DNA of 26,946 nucleotides from a virus, in the IMG/VR virus record IMGVR_UViG_3300035204_001654, positions 1-26,946 of that record. One strand, written 5' to 3'. The notes beneath the pieces are model-generated. The model was not told the origin of the DNA. It made no database searches and was given only the letters and a program-made list of their open reading frames with translations. Position numbers and translations under genes: made by a program. Positions 7,064 to 15,289 of this stretch are shown here, piece by piece. Numbering within the stretch: position 1 is the first letter of the stretch; every line of letters starts with the position of its first letter.

Positions 7064-9109
7064 TTACTTTTCTGTTATGCTGTGAAACAGTATGCTTGCC
7101 ATGAAAGTATCTAGCTGATGCTTGACGGCTATGCTTTCCACTTGTTTAACTTGTTCTGCGTTTTGGTCTACTGGTTTTTCGCAATACTTTGCTACGGACT
7201 CATTCCATTTGTTAGAAGCTTCGTTAGCTATAATTATATGGCTAATAGTTTGCGCTATTTCTTTTTGGTTTTTAGTTAATCTTGTTTTTTTGTGTCGTTT
7301 CCTGAGTTCTTTTTGCACTTCTTTTTCTAGCTCTTGAGACTTTATTATATTAGCTTTTACGTTTTCGAAACTAAAAATTTGCTTGGCCGCCACTCTTTCT
7401 TTTGTTTGAGGTTTCCCTTCTGTTCCCGACGGTCTTCCAACATTTGGAGAGGTAGTTTGACTTTTCTTTGCGGTTTTCTTTGCAGCTTTCTTGGTAGTTT
7501 TTTGGGGTGGTGTAACAGGCTTTTGCAATTCCGGATGAGCAATTTCTTGAGGAACCCAATCTTCCATTGCTGGGTTTTCTACGGGTGATCCACCAACGAG
7601 AGGAAAGTAGAGTCCTTCATCTCGATCATTTATAAATTTCCTTTGCGAATCTATTGAGTCATCTTTGTTCGGAAGCCTGTTAGAGTTCAGTGCCTCAAAA
7701 AGCTCCTCGGGGGTTAATAACCCTAATTCAGCCATGCGAGTATATACTCTATATTTTTCCGTATTATCTCTTAAGTGTATTTCATCAAAGCGAGGAGTGG
7801 GGTAATTTTTGAACCCAAGCGTTTTTGAAACTCTTTTGATTTCAGGAATAAGAAAATCGTTTAGAAAAGTTTGTCTGGCTTGTCGGAGTCTAGCTATGAA
7901 TACTTCTATTTTTCCTTGTTGGTTTGCAAATTTTTCTCCTCCGGCACCCACACCAGTAAGCATGTTGTTAAGTCCAGCATTGATATCAGAATTTACAACT
8001 TCATATTTTTTGGGGTCTAAAATATCACCGACTTGAGGTATTACAAATTTTGCATCCGTTGTATAGTCAGCTATAAGAACTCTCCCCACTGATTGGTTCT
8101 CGAAAAGAGCTTGCATCTTAATCAAGTTTTCTTGGTTTATCCCCCCCTTCTCTGGCTCTGCACCCATGGTTACAAGAAGAATCGCTTGTTGTACGGTTCT
8201 GGTTATAGCCATGTCCATTTTTTTAAGTTCTGCTTTATGGTTTATATCTTCTAACACTGGGTAACCCATGGGAACCGCAAACGGCTCGTAGTCTTGCTTT
8301 TTGTAGAATACCGCATCAAATCTATCTCCATCCAAGACCATGAGGACAGAGCTAGAAAAGGGGTTTCCTTTAATTTTCTTTTTTGTGTCAGCGTCAAGCG
8401 CATCAAATATCTCTTTGTCTTCCGTTGTCTTGGGGTTTCTTACTCTTTCTAGTTCGTAGTCCGTAAGAACTTTGTGATATTTTCTAGCCTGACTAAAATT
8501 TAATGAGCCAGAGATTTGTATGTCTGCTGGATTTAAGATTACATATCTAAATGGAATTTTAACAGCTTTTGCTTTGGCCCCAAAGGTTTGACTTATTTTT
8601 TTAACGTCAGACGGTTGAAGCTTAGCATCAAACCTATACAAAAAAACGTTTCCAGACCTGTAGTACTCCCTAAAGAATCTGTCCTGCAAGTCCCAAATAT
8701 TTATCTTCTTAAAAAGAGATTCGAAGAATTTTTGAGATTTCTTGCTGCCCCCCTCAAAGTATATGTCGCTTGAAGAAAATTCTGTCATTAAATCCACAGT
8801 GTTTCTAAACACGGAAAAATTATAATAAGCTTTTTGACACAAAATTATCGCATCCCTAATCGAAATACCACTTTGCCCTGAGCCCGTATAGGTTTTAAAC
8901 GGAATAAGCCCTGATTCAATGTTCGTAAATTTATCGGTTCTTTCTATATTTCCTGACTTGTTTCTTCTATAAGAAGTCCTACTGGGCGGGGTAGACGCAG
9001 AAGATTCGAAAGCCATTAGGGGCTCCGTTAAAGCTTTTTTAGTAGACTTTCTCGGCTTTCTTGGCTTTTTTGGTGCTGCGCCATTAGCGGTTTCTTTTTT
9101 TTCGTTCAT
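7064..9109 (-). CDS. Portal protein
   Basis: This 681-residue protein fits a phage portal: the dodecameric ring at one head vertex through which DNA is packaged and to which the tail attaches. Supporting features are its position directly after the large terminase, its length, and portal-like stretches: FREYYRSGNVFLYRFDAKL, a beta segment with VILNPADIQI, a helical stem ending in RLRQARQTFLNDFLIPEI, and LGFKNYPTPRFDEIHL. A Lys/Pro-rich N-terminal tail (about 1-28) precedes the fold. The C-terminus beyond about 520 is an added region with a Pro/Lys linker (TTKKAAKKTAKK) and a helical end (about 585-681). The start has no strong Shine-Dalgarno; the next gene begins one base after its stop. Confidence 0.8.
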   Translation of the reverse strand: MNEKKETANGAAPKKPRKPRKSTKKALTEPLMAFESSASTPPSRTSYRRNKSGNIERTDKFTNIESGLIPFKTYTGSGQSGISIRDAIILCQKAYYNFSVFRNTVDLMTEFSSSDIYFEGGSKKSQKFFESLFKKINIWDLQDRFFREYYRSGNVFLYRFDAKLQPSDVKKISQTFGAKAKAVKIPFRYVILNPADIQISGSLNFSQARKYHKVLTDYELERVRNPKTTEDKEIFDALDADTKKKIKGNPFSSSVLMVLDGDRFDAVFYKKQDYEPFAVPMGYPVLEDINHKAELKKMDMAITRTVQQAILLVTMGAEPEKGGINQENLIKMQALFENQSVGRVLIADYTTDAKFVIPQVGDILDPKKYEVVNSDINAGLNNMLTGVGAGGEKFANQQGKIEVFIARLRQARQTFLNDFLIPEIKRVSKTLGFKNYPTPRFDEIHLRDNTEKYRVYTRMAELGLLTPEELFEALNSNRLPNKDDSIDSQRKFINDRDEGLYFPLVGGSPVENPAMEDWVPQEIAHPELQKPVTPPQKTTKKAAKKTAKKSQTTSPNVGRPSGTEGKPQTKERVAAKQIFSFENVKANIIKSQELEKEVQKELRKRHKKTRLTKNQKEIAQTISHIIIANEASNKWNESVAKYCEKPVDQNAEQVKQVESIAVKHQLDTFMASILFHSITEK

Positions 9110-9155
9110 TTTAGGTTTTTTTAGCTTATTTTTTTTAATTAAATCCTATTCTACA

Positions 9156-10982
9156 TTACACCATTCTTGGCACAAAAGTAGCAGCTCCTTCATCAAGTTT
9201 ATAATTTTGCATGTCAAAGTAACATTTTACTGCCCAATTCGCAAGTAGCAAGCCTGTATAATTATCTTTTCTGGCTCTAGTTGCGCTGGTATTTCTTTTT
9301 AAATGCTGGGGGAGATCAAACGTTTGTGTCCCTCTAGCTGTTGTTTTTACCTCTACCAAAGCGCATTGTTTTTTTACTTGATATACTAAATTATCTTGAG
9401 TTTCTATAAACATTCCTAAATTTTCTTCATTAATTTGCTTTAAATTAATCTTGTACGTGCTTTGTTTATCGAATTCAGAGCCGTTTGCTGAAGTCCTTGA
9501 CGCAAACCATATTTTTTTATAGTCAATATTAGCCTGTAAAAGCTCGTTAGCCTTCCTTATCCAATCGCTTGAAAAAACCTGATTAAAAACTATTTGTTTA
9601 TTTTCTTTATTATAGGCTCTTTTTAAATCTCTGATTTGTTTAATATAATCTACCCCCTCTTTATTAGAATCAAATTCAATTGTTTTTAAATTAATTTTAT
9701 TATCTATAAAGAGTTTGGAGTTGTTCGCTGCCTCAAGGAACATGTCTGCTCCAGCGTTGTCTATACATATTAAAGCTGGATCAAAGTTATCTAATACATA
9801 GTTAAGGTATTGAACGTGTTTATTTAAATTACCTAATCCTGCATAATTATGAACTAATGTAGCCATTTCTTTTTCTTCGTCTACCTCCATTATTGACATG
9901 GCAAAATAGTCAGCGCTTGGACTATCGCTCATATTAGGGTCGATGCCTACTACATATTTTTTATCTTGCCTTCCTTTTATAAGAGTCGTTGGTTCTTCCC
10001 CATCTGGAATAGTGCAAGCATGCATTTTTATCGCGCTAAAATAACTATCGCTTCCATCAGTAAACATGGCACAATACTCCCGCTGGAAAGAGGCGTTCGA
10101 AGTTCCTCCGTCTTGAGCAGCCTCGATTACAGTTTGGTCAATCATGTGTTCTGGCAAAGCTTCATACCCCATCTGTGAAATGAAATAAGAAGAGTCTGAT
10201 CGCTCTTCTTTATAAATATGGTTACCCCAGTCTTTATAAGTCTTGTATAAATTTTCAAACGTATAAGAAGCAGAGGATAAAGCTATCATTTTCGAATCAT
10301 TTTCAAACACCATTCTATCCTCCTCTTCCATATGTCCTGACTCGATTAGCTTGTCTTCCATTTCCCTAATTTCTATGCGTTCTTTCATGTTTTGCGGAGC
10401 AACCAAGAATGGCATAAGAACCGTGTTAATTAAATCTTCAGGTAACAAAAGATACTCATCCAATAAAAGTACGTTTGCGCGAAAGCCACGAATTTTTTCT
10501 CCATTAAGAGGGATAGCTGTAATCGTTCCTCCATTGATAGACCATTCAAATTGATCATTACGTTTTACTTTAGATCCAAAACATTGAGCTAATAACTCCG
10601 CACCTTTTGACTCTACTAATTTTTCTAAGTTACTAAATATAAATCTCGCCGTACGAAAAGTAGGTCCAGCAACAAGAATTTTAGTTCCCGGATTAAAGAT
10701 GCATTGCAAAAAACAAAAAACAGAAGCTATAAAAGTTTTACCACAACCACGACCCCAGACACACATGCTAAAGTTTCTATTCATCATGCCTCTAAGAGTT
10801 ACTTCTTGGAAGGGGGCTAGCTTAATGCCTGAGATTAGCTCTGTCGTAAAACCTAGATTGGCGTGTAAAAATTTTGCCAGAGTTATCTTGGCTTCTTTGT
10901 CTGACATAAAGCCTTCGATTTCCATCATCTTTTCATTGATGTTTTCAGGCTTAACCTCGTATTTTTCAGGACAGTACCACAT
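9156..10982 (-). CDS. terL: Terminase large subunit
   Basis: This 608-residue DNA-packaging motor has an N-terminal ATPase and a C-terminal RuvC-like nuclease. The ATPase shows a Walker A-type VWGRGCGKTFIASVF (75-89) and Walker B VLLLDEY (171-177, Asp175-Glu176). IALSSASYTFENLY (about 233-246) fits the coupling motif. The nuclease shows KYVVGIDPNMSD (Asp348) and LICIDNAGAD (Asp408), with further acidic residues near the C-terminus. The start codon overlaps the upstream ERCC4 gene stop by one base (TAATG), and GAAGG lies upstream as ribosome binding site. It would dock on the portal encoded next. The length and motif set match phage large terminases of the T4-like or large myovirus type. Confidence 0.92.
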   Translation of the reverse strand: MWYCPEKYEVKPENINEKMMEIEGFMSDKEAKITLAKFLHANLGFTTELISGIKLAPFQEVTLRGMMNRNFSMCVWGRGCGKTFIASVFCFLQCIFNPGTKILVAGPTFRTARFIFSNLEKLVESKGAELLAQCFGSKVKRNDQFEWSINGGTITAIPLNGEKIRGFRANVLLLDEYLLLPEDLINTVLMPFLVAPQNMKERIEIREMEDKLIESGHMEEEDRMVFENDSKMIALSSASYTFENLYKTYKDWGNHIYKEERSDSSYFISQMGYEALPEHMIDQTVIEAAQDGGTSNASFQREYCAMFTDGSDSYFSAIKMHACTIPDGEEPTTLIKGRQDKKYVVGIDPNMSDSPSADYFAMSIMEVDEEKEMATLVHNYAGLGNLNKHVQYLNYVLDNFDPALICIDNAGADMFLEAANNSKLFIDNKINLKTIEFDSNKEGVDYIKQIRDLKRAYNKENKQIVFNQVFSSDWIRKANELLQANIDYKKIWFASRTSANGSEFDKQSTYKINLKQINEENLGMFIETQDNLVYQVKKQCALVEVKTTARGTQTFDLPQHLKRNTSATRARKDNYTGLLLANWAVKCYFDMQNYKLDEGAATFVPRMV

Positions 10983-11941
10983 TATAAAACCTTCGTATCA
11001 TACGCGTATTGGAGGTCTATTTTTTTGTATGCGCATCCACTAAAAAATATTTTTTTAATAACCCTTTCTGCTTCCTTTCTTCCTCCTACAAACAGAAATT
11101 GAATATGTGGATATTTTTGTATTAGCTCTCTTACGTTATGGAATATGTATTCAGGAGTTGCTTTTATTTTTTTTGATATATGAGGTAAATATTTAAAACT
11201 GACCGCGTGAGACAAGGTATCTTCCACCAAAATAACTAGATTGATTTTTTCGTCTTTTGCCCTCATTATCTCTTTTTCAAATCTATCTAAATTTTTGACG
11301 CTCATGGTAGATATAAAGTCAGCTAAAGATTTTCGCTCTATATAACAATTACATGTTAGCTTAGGCTCACTAAAAGTATAGTCCCCTACGGACAAAGTTG
11401 TAGATCTAGTGCGATAATCTTCAAACTTTAAGGGTAATTGCTCTCTAGTATCTATATGTATGGAGTATTGTGGTTTAGCATACTCCTTGCCTTCAGCTAT
11501 TTCTGTGGGTAATTGGTATTTATTTTCAAACCCCATTTCTTCACAGACCTTGTAGTATCCATCTAAAATTTTTCTTAGGTATTGAATGGGAGGAGAAAGA
11601 ATCGTTCTAAGTTCTACTTGAGTTGGGGTGTAAATAAGGCCTTTGTCGTTTTTTCTTTTGAGTAAAATATTTTTACAATAAGTTTTAGCTTTTTCTTCTT
11701 CAACCGATTTTAACCAGAGCCTGAGATTTGTTCTGGAGTTAAAGTCTGTAGAAAAATATTGTTCTAAAGTTTTGTATTTAATTATGTTATTGTCGTGAAG
11801 ATCATGCCTTGGAAAATATTTTTGGTAATACCCTACTACCCTTAAGTCATGAGCTTTAAGGTGTGCGTGCAATTGTCTATGCGTTTCAAATTCTTTTTGA
11901 CATGCTTGACAAGTTGGTTCTGGAACAATGACCTTACTCAT
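10982..11941 (-). CDS. C2H2 zinc finger plus ERCC4-type nuclease
   Basis: The 319-residue protein has two parts. Residues 11-31 form a C-x2-C-x12-H-x3-H zinc finger (Cys11, Cys14, His27, His31), followed by YYQKYFPRHDLHD and a helical region. Residues 158-319 match the ERCC4/XPF-Mus81 nuclease fold: IHIDTREQLPL (Asp164, Glu167), LSVGDYTF (Asp187) and IERKSLADF, which is the family ERKxxxD-like motif (Glu202-Arg203-Lys204). XPF-type nucleases cut branched DNA. Here, directly upstream of and overlapping terL, it may resolve branched replicative DNA before packaging, the job done by endonuclease VII in T4. A selfish homing-type nuclease is an alternative. GGGGAGAAG upstream of the ATG is a strong ribosome binding site. 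Confidence 0.82.
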   Translation of the reverse strand: MSKVIVPEPTCQACQKEFETHRQLHAHLKAHDLRVVGYYQKYFPRHDLHDNNIIKYKTLEQYFSTDFNSRTNLRLWLKSVEEEKAKTYCKNILLKRKNDKGLIYTPTQVELRTILSPPIQYLRKILDGYYKVCEEMGFENKYQLPTEIAEGKEYAKPQYSIHIDTREQLPLKFEDYRTRSTTLSVGDYTFSEPKLTCNCYIERKSLADFISTMSVKNLDRFEKEIMRAKDEKINLVILVEDTLSHAVSFKYLPHISKKIKATPEYIFHNVRELIQKYPHIQFLFVGGRKEAERVIKKIFFSGCAYKKIDLQYAYDTKVL

Positions 11942-13031
11942 CTAAAACTTCTCCCCTGCTTATGCCTATGATCCTACATTTAATTTCGTCCATGCCGCTT
12001 AAGTTTTCTATTTCATCTGCTACAGCCTTCTTTCTTATGTTGGCTAGCTGTATTAATTTCTTTCTACTTTCTTCTTCTTTCCAGAGCTGAACCAAGTTTA
12101 GTACGCTGGCATTTTCTTTTATCTGGTTCTTAAGTTTGTCGCTTCTTTTTTGTTTTAAATCGCTTAAGAGTTTTTGTTGTCGGTTTATGCATTGATTATA
12201 TTCTGTTTGAGCAGAGCTAATAGCGTCTACTAATGACATGGCTATTCTGCGACCCTCCGTATCTTCTGCGGCGTTATCTAGTAAATCCTGAAGTCTTTCT
12301 ATTCTTCTTTGAATGCTTGCGGCGATAATTACTTCAGTGCACATTACGATATATTGATCTACTTCTTCTTGAGACAAGTCTGGTTTATCATGGGTATACC
12401 TAACGAAACTACTTTCGAAAAGCTCTCTATCTGTTTGAGAGGAGTAAGTGTTTATCTGATGAGAGAACCTAAAGGTGCTTAAGTAATTAATTAAAGCATC
12501 TATATTTTTTTTAACAGAACTTGTAATCTTGCTTTTATCAATTGCATTATTAACGTATCTATTAACTGTGTTTACTGTTTTATGAAAAGTTTCTGGAGGC
12601 CTGTAAGCTTCGTTTGGTACTTCGTTTGGATTCTCGTATGGTTGTAAATCTAGAGTTTTTATATATTCATTAACCGTCCTAACTTCTTGGTGAAGATTTG
12701 TAAGTTCATTGTTGGCAAATACAACGCACGCTATTTCTCTCCCGTTCATCATAGAAGCATTGTTTTCTACGAATTGCTTTTGTTCTGCTGTTAAGCTTAT
12801 TTTTTCTTTAGCTTGATATTCGTGCGCCCCATGAGCTTTTATTTTCCTTGTTGCAAGAAATGCTTTTATTTCTCTTCCCTCTTTACTTCTCCCGTCCAGC
12901 TCTGGTCTGTCGGGGTAAGCTATTCTTATTAGCTCCAGTAAAGCAGGAGGATTTTCTAGTCTAGAATTCCATTCCTCAAGGATTTTTTCCTTTTGCTCTT
13001 CGCTTAAAGAGTTATGTTGAGGCGAGCTCAT
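11934..13031 (-). CDS. Unknown helical protein, possible small terminase or DNA-binding packaging factor
   Basis: I do not recognise this 365-residue protein. It is almost entirely alpha-helical and charged. The N-terminus (about 6-60) has PPALLELIRIAYPDRPELDG followed by KEGREIKAFLATRKIKAHG, which could be a helix-turn-helix. A second such segment follows (LTAEQKQFVENN to EIACVVFANNEL, about 80-115). The C-terminal half (about 230-340) is rich in coiled-coil-like heptads. It overlaps the ERCC4 gene by 8 bases and the SET gene by 20 bases, and is two genes upstream of terL, where a small terminase is often found. DNA recognition plus oligomerisation would fit such a role, but no defining motif is visible. 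AGGAAG abuts the ATG. Confidence 0.55.
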   Translation of the reverse strand: MSSPQHNSLSEEQKEKILEEWNSRLENPPALLELIRIAYPDRPELDGRSKEGREIKAFLATRKIKAHGAHEYQAKEKISLTAEQKQFVENNASMMNGREIACVVFANNELTNLHQEVRTVNEYIKTLDLQPYENPNEVPNEAYRPPETFHKTVNTVNRYVNNAIDKSKITSSVKKNIDALINYLSTFRFSHQINTYSSQTDRELFESSFVRYTHDKPDLSQEEVDQYIVMCTEVIIAASIQRRIERLQDLLDNAAEDTEGRRIAMSLVDAISSAQTEYNQCINRQQKLLSDLKQKRSDKLKNQIKENASVLNLVQLWKEEESRKKLIQLANIRKKAVADEIENLSGMDEIKCRIIGISRGEVLDE

Positions 13032-13638
13032 CTTCCTTTTTTTCTTCTTTTTCTTCTTTTTTTAGTTCGACTTGTTCCTCTTTTTCCTTTTGTTTTCTTT
13101 TTTTTTCCTGCGACTTCTCAGCTTCTCCCCAAGGGATCCAATATTCGTCTCCATAGTCCATATAAAGCTCTTCCCCGGGGCTGATGTTCCGTATTGCTAT
13201 TATCAAAAACATTGGTTCGTTCGGTACTGGCCACATATAACAATTGTATCCCGCTTCAAGAATGTTTTTCATTTTTTCTTCTTCGTTCCAGCTTTCGTCA
13301 TATTCTAATCTATCGGCGTGATTTCTGGCGTCATTTATAAATCCCCCTAGACCCATTTCTTTTTTACAAAGCGCTGGGTGGCAATCTATCCACGTACCTG
13401 AAGCTTGGTGCTGCGCGCCGTATATACACACGGGCTTCTTGAAGCCACTACTCATAGTGTAGCTATATCTTTGCAATACCTGTTTATACTCTTCTTCCCC
13501 CTCGAAGGTTTCTCCTTTGTATTCGCATATAGGCGATCCCGCCCCTATCTCAGCCCCAGTAAATATCCCAACCCCCGCTCCTTGTCGCAGCGATGGGTTA
13601 AAATATAGTCCATTAGCAAGTTTATCGTTTATTTTCAT
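13012..13638 (-). CDS. SET-domain lysine methyltransferase
   Basis: The 208-residue protein is a compact SET domain with a highly charged tail. Visible SET features: GAGVGIFTGAEIGAGSPICEY (20-40, SAM-binding entry; quoted residues include the GxG-type turn), WIDCHPALCK, GLGGFINDARNHADR (97-110, the usual RFxNHS motif with Asp in place of His), YNCYMW (131-136) and ISPGEELYMDYGDEYW (152-167) with the catalytic Tyr162. Residues 174-208 are a Lys/Glu-rich extension. SET enzymes methylate protein lysines using SAM. It overlaps the sigma factor stop (ATGA) and a packaging-side gene, so the target may be a phage structural protein, the host RNA polymerase or a nucleoid protein; the target is unknown. 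GAGGT lies about 9 bases before the ATG. Confidence 0.85.
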   Translation of the reverse strand: MKINDKLANGLYFNPSLRQGAGVGIFTGAEIGAGSPICEYKGETFEGEEEYKQVLQRYSYTMSSGFKKPVCIYGAQHQASGTWIDCHPALCKKEMGLGGFINDARNHADRLEYDESWNEEEKMKNILEAGYNCYMWPVPNEPMFLIIAIRNISPGEELYMDYGDEYWIPWGEAEKSQEKKRKQKEKEEQVELKKEEKEEKKEDELAST

Positions 13639-14345
13639 AAGTAATCTACCTCATCTTTTCTTAAGCATTTTTTAACTTTCTCTATTATTTTTTTTCTAAT
13701 GTTTTTAATTTGTTTGTACCCCGGAGATCTATTTTCTTCGTTGGATTTAAAACCCATGGATTTTGCTACTTCTTCTTCTGTTTTATTTTTTATAAATAAA
13801 CCCTCGTAAACAGTCCATTCATTAGGCTTTAAGGTTTCTTTCATTTCTTTATGTAAATTTTGCGCATATTTTTGAAGACTTATCCCATCCTCAAAAGATA
13901 CGGGATTTACTTCATGTACGTGATCTTCTAGCGCTAGCGGAATTTTAATTTCATATGCCGATTTTTTAGTTTTTTCCCACTTAGTATATAGCGGGCATGA
14001 GGCGCATTGAGTTTCATATATATCACATCCATTGTTCGGTCTAGACGCTTCACATTTTAAGCATGGTCTACTAAAATTTCCATAATTATTCCTTATTAGG
14101 TTCTTTATTTGGTTTGAAATTATCCTATTGACCCACGGACCAAGGGGCTTGGATGGGTCGTATAGATGCCATTTTTCGTGTATATGTATTCTTATTATCT
14201 GAGAAACATCATCGTAGTCCATCCAATGTAGGGATGTTAAATTCCATTTCCCCCTTCTTTTAATTATTTCTTGATTAATAAAACCTATAGATTCTTCAAA
14301 CGTGGGTTTCTTAGTTGAGTCTTTCTTCTTTTCATGTTTGGGCAT
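13635..14345 (-). CDS. Phage RNA polymerase sigma factor with zinc-finger-like insert
   Basis: The 236-residue protein resembles a small phage late sigma factor (T4 gp55-like role). Residues about 40-92 look like region 2: MDYDDVSQIIRIHIHEKW, then PLGPWVNRIISNQIKNLIRN, the -10 binding and core-binding helices. Residues 95-117 hold five cysteines (95, 98, 107, 114, 117) in C-x2-C, single C and C-x2-C arrangement, suggesting a bound zinc. Residues about 165-230 look like region 4: LKPNEWTVYEGLFIKNKTEEEVAKSMGF, then a basic helix. It would redirect host RNA polymerase to phage promoters, possibly the A-tract/GTGTAAT sites in this window. It overlaps the zinc-ribbon gene by 14 bases and the SET gene by 4. 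Confidence 0.75.
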   Translation of the reverse strand: MPKHEKKKDSTKKPTFEESIGFINQEIIKRRGKWNLTSLHWMDYDDVSQIIRIHIHEKWHLYDPSKPLGPWVNRIISNQIKNLIRNNYGNFSRPCLKCEASRPNNGCDIYETQCASCPLYTKWEKTKKSAYEIKIPLALEDHVHEVNPVSFEDGISLQKYAQNLHKEMKETLKPNEWTVYEGLFIKNKTEEEVAKSMGFKSNEENRSPGYKQIKNIRKKIIEKVKKCLRKDEVDYL

Positions 14346-14706
14346 CTTGTTCTGGGCGATTATTGTCCCTGAGTGTTCCGGCCTCTTTTTTGTATTGTTC
14401 TAGCATCTCCTCCTTGGAGGGGGTCGGAAGATTATCGGGCAATTTGTTTCCGCTCACTTTTTCTAAGGTTCCTATAAGAGACCCAAAAGAATCTCCCTTC
14501 GTCTTATTGGTTTCTGGGTCAAAATCAAAATCTAACCCAGATATCATTGGAGTTACCACCTTCTCCTCTACCTCGCTGACTTCTTCATCTTCGTCGTGAG
14601 CATGTGACAAAGCATCAAGCGATTTTCCACAGTGGGCACAAAATTTAGGTTGATTTCTTGCCGAAAACTCCAACTTTGCCCCACAGCTAAAACAATATTT
14701 CTTCAT
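14332..14706 (-). CDS. Zinc-ribbon protein
   Basis: The 124-residue protein begins with a zinc ribbon: YCFSCGAKLEF and FCAHCGKSL give two C-x2-C pairs (Cys5, Cys8, Cys22, Cys25). The rest (about 30-124) is acidic and likely disordered, with a repeated Glu/Asp cluster, then LDFDFDPETN and a short helix SKEEMLEQYKKEAG. Zinc ribbons of this sort occur in phage and host transcription-linked proteins, and it is the first gene of the block that runs into the sigma factor, with a 14-base overlap. It may be a transcription accessory protein, but no function is certain. TATAAT lies 9 bases before the ATG at 14716-14721 (minus strand), with no clear Shine-Dalgarno. Confidence 0.7.
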   Translation of the reverse strand: MKKYCFSCGAKLEFSARNQPKFCAHCGKSLDALSHAHDEDEEVSEVEEKVVTPMISGLDFDFDPETNKTKGDSFGSLIGTLEKVSGNKLPDNLPTPSKEEMLEQYKKEAGTLRDNNRPEQDAQT

Positions 14707-14785
14707 GTATTATCTATTATATCATAATTTCATTTTTTTTAAAAATAAATATAGGCTTCGTTGTGTAATTAAAATTGAGGCAAAA
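14707..14785. promoter_or_regulatory. Divergent intergenic promoter region
   Basis: This 79-base, very AT-rich gap lies between the only two divergent genes in the window. On the minus strand it holds TATAAT (14721-14716), a good -10 box 9 bases before the zinc-ribbon ATG. On the plus strand it holds GTGTAAT (14763-14769) upstream of TTGAGGC, the ribosome binding site of the small plus-strand gene. The runs of T and A around 14731-14750 would ease DNA opening. Promoter roles are inferred from position. Confidence 0.4.
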
Positions 14786-14983
14786 ATGAAAAAAGAACTA
14801 AAAGAAATAATGTCTTTGAGCTTTCCTTTCTGTAAAAACAACAACGAACAACTTGCTTCGTATTTTCAAAAAATAAATTCCCTAGCGCATGACGCAGAAG
14901 TATATATAGAGAGGAATGGGTTAAATAAAGAAAATCACTGGACAAACAAACACCACAAAAATTACCACCAGTCTGGGTCTTAA
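14786..14983 (+). CDS. Small unknown protein, only plus-strand gene
   Basis: This 65-residue protein is the only gene on the plus strand. The ATG at 14786 is chosen because GAGG sits 6 bases upstream in a good Shine-Dalgarno context. The longer open frame from 14705 would start inside the divergent promoter and has low-complexity residues. The sequence is hydrophilic, with one Cys in SFPFCKNNNEQ, a helical middle (EQLASYFQKINSLAHDAEVYI split over about 24-43) and a His/Asn/Lys-rich tail (WTNKHHKNYHQSGS). I do not recognise it. It converges on and overlaps the stop of the next gene by four bases, so the two transcripts would be antisense to each other at the ends. It could be a small early or regulatory protein. 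Confidence 0.6.
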   Translation: MKKELKEIMSLSFPFCKNNNEQLASYFQKINSLAHDAEVYIERNGLNKENHWTNKHHKNYHQSGS

Positions 14984-15288
14984 AGATTTAAATAACTTAA
15001 ATATTCGCTTGGCGTTTGAAATTTGATTAAAATTTCTTTACCTAAGTCATCTGGAATTCCGTCCGCTAAGTTAAACCCCTCTTGTTCGGCCCACTCCCAC
15101 TTTTTTAAATCAACCTTAAAACAGCTTAGTATATTATGAATTTTCGTTTCTTCTATCACTAGACATATTAGCTTATCCCCATTAGAAATAAAGGCTACGT
15201 TCTCCAGCTGAGTTTCTATAATGGCAATAGGAGAATCCTCAGATAAAGCTTTAAGGTTTTTAAATTCTTTCATTAGAGCTGGATGCAT
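14980..15288 (-). CDS. Hypothetical small protein
   Basis: This 102-residue protein has no family I recognise. It looks like a small alpha/beta protein: a helix at the N-terminus, strands AIIETQLENVAFIS and KLICLVIEETKI, then WEWAEQEGFNLADGIPDDLG and a C-terminal helix. There is no signal peptide or metal cluster. GAGGAG upstream of the ATG, overlapping the PhoH stop region, is a strong ribosome binding site, and the gene begins one base after phoH, so it is translated with it. Its stop overlaps the convergent plus-strand gene. Confidence 0.7.
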   Translation of the reverse strand: MHPALMKEFKNLKALSEDSPIAIIETQLENVAFISNGDKLICLVIEETKIHNILSCFKVDLKKWEWAEQEGFNLADGIPDDLGKEILIKFQTPSEYLSYLNL

Positions 15289-15289
15289 T

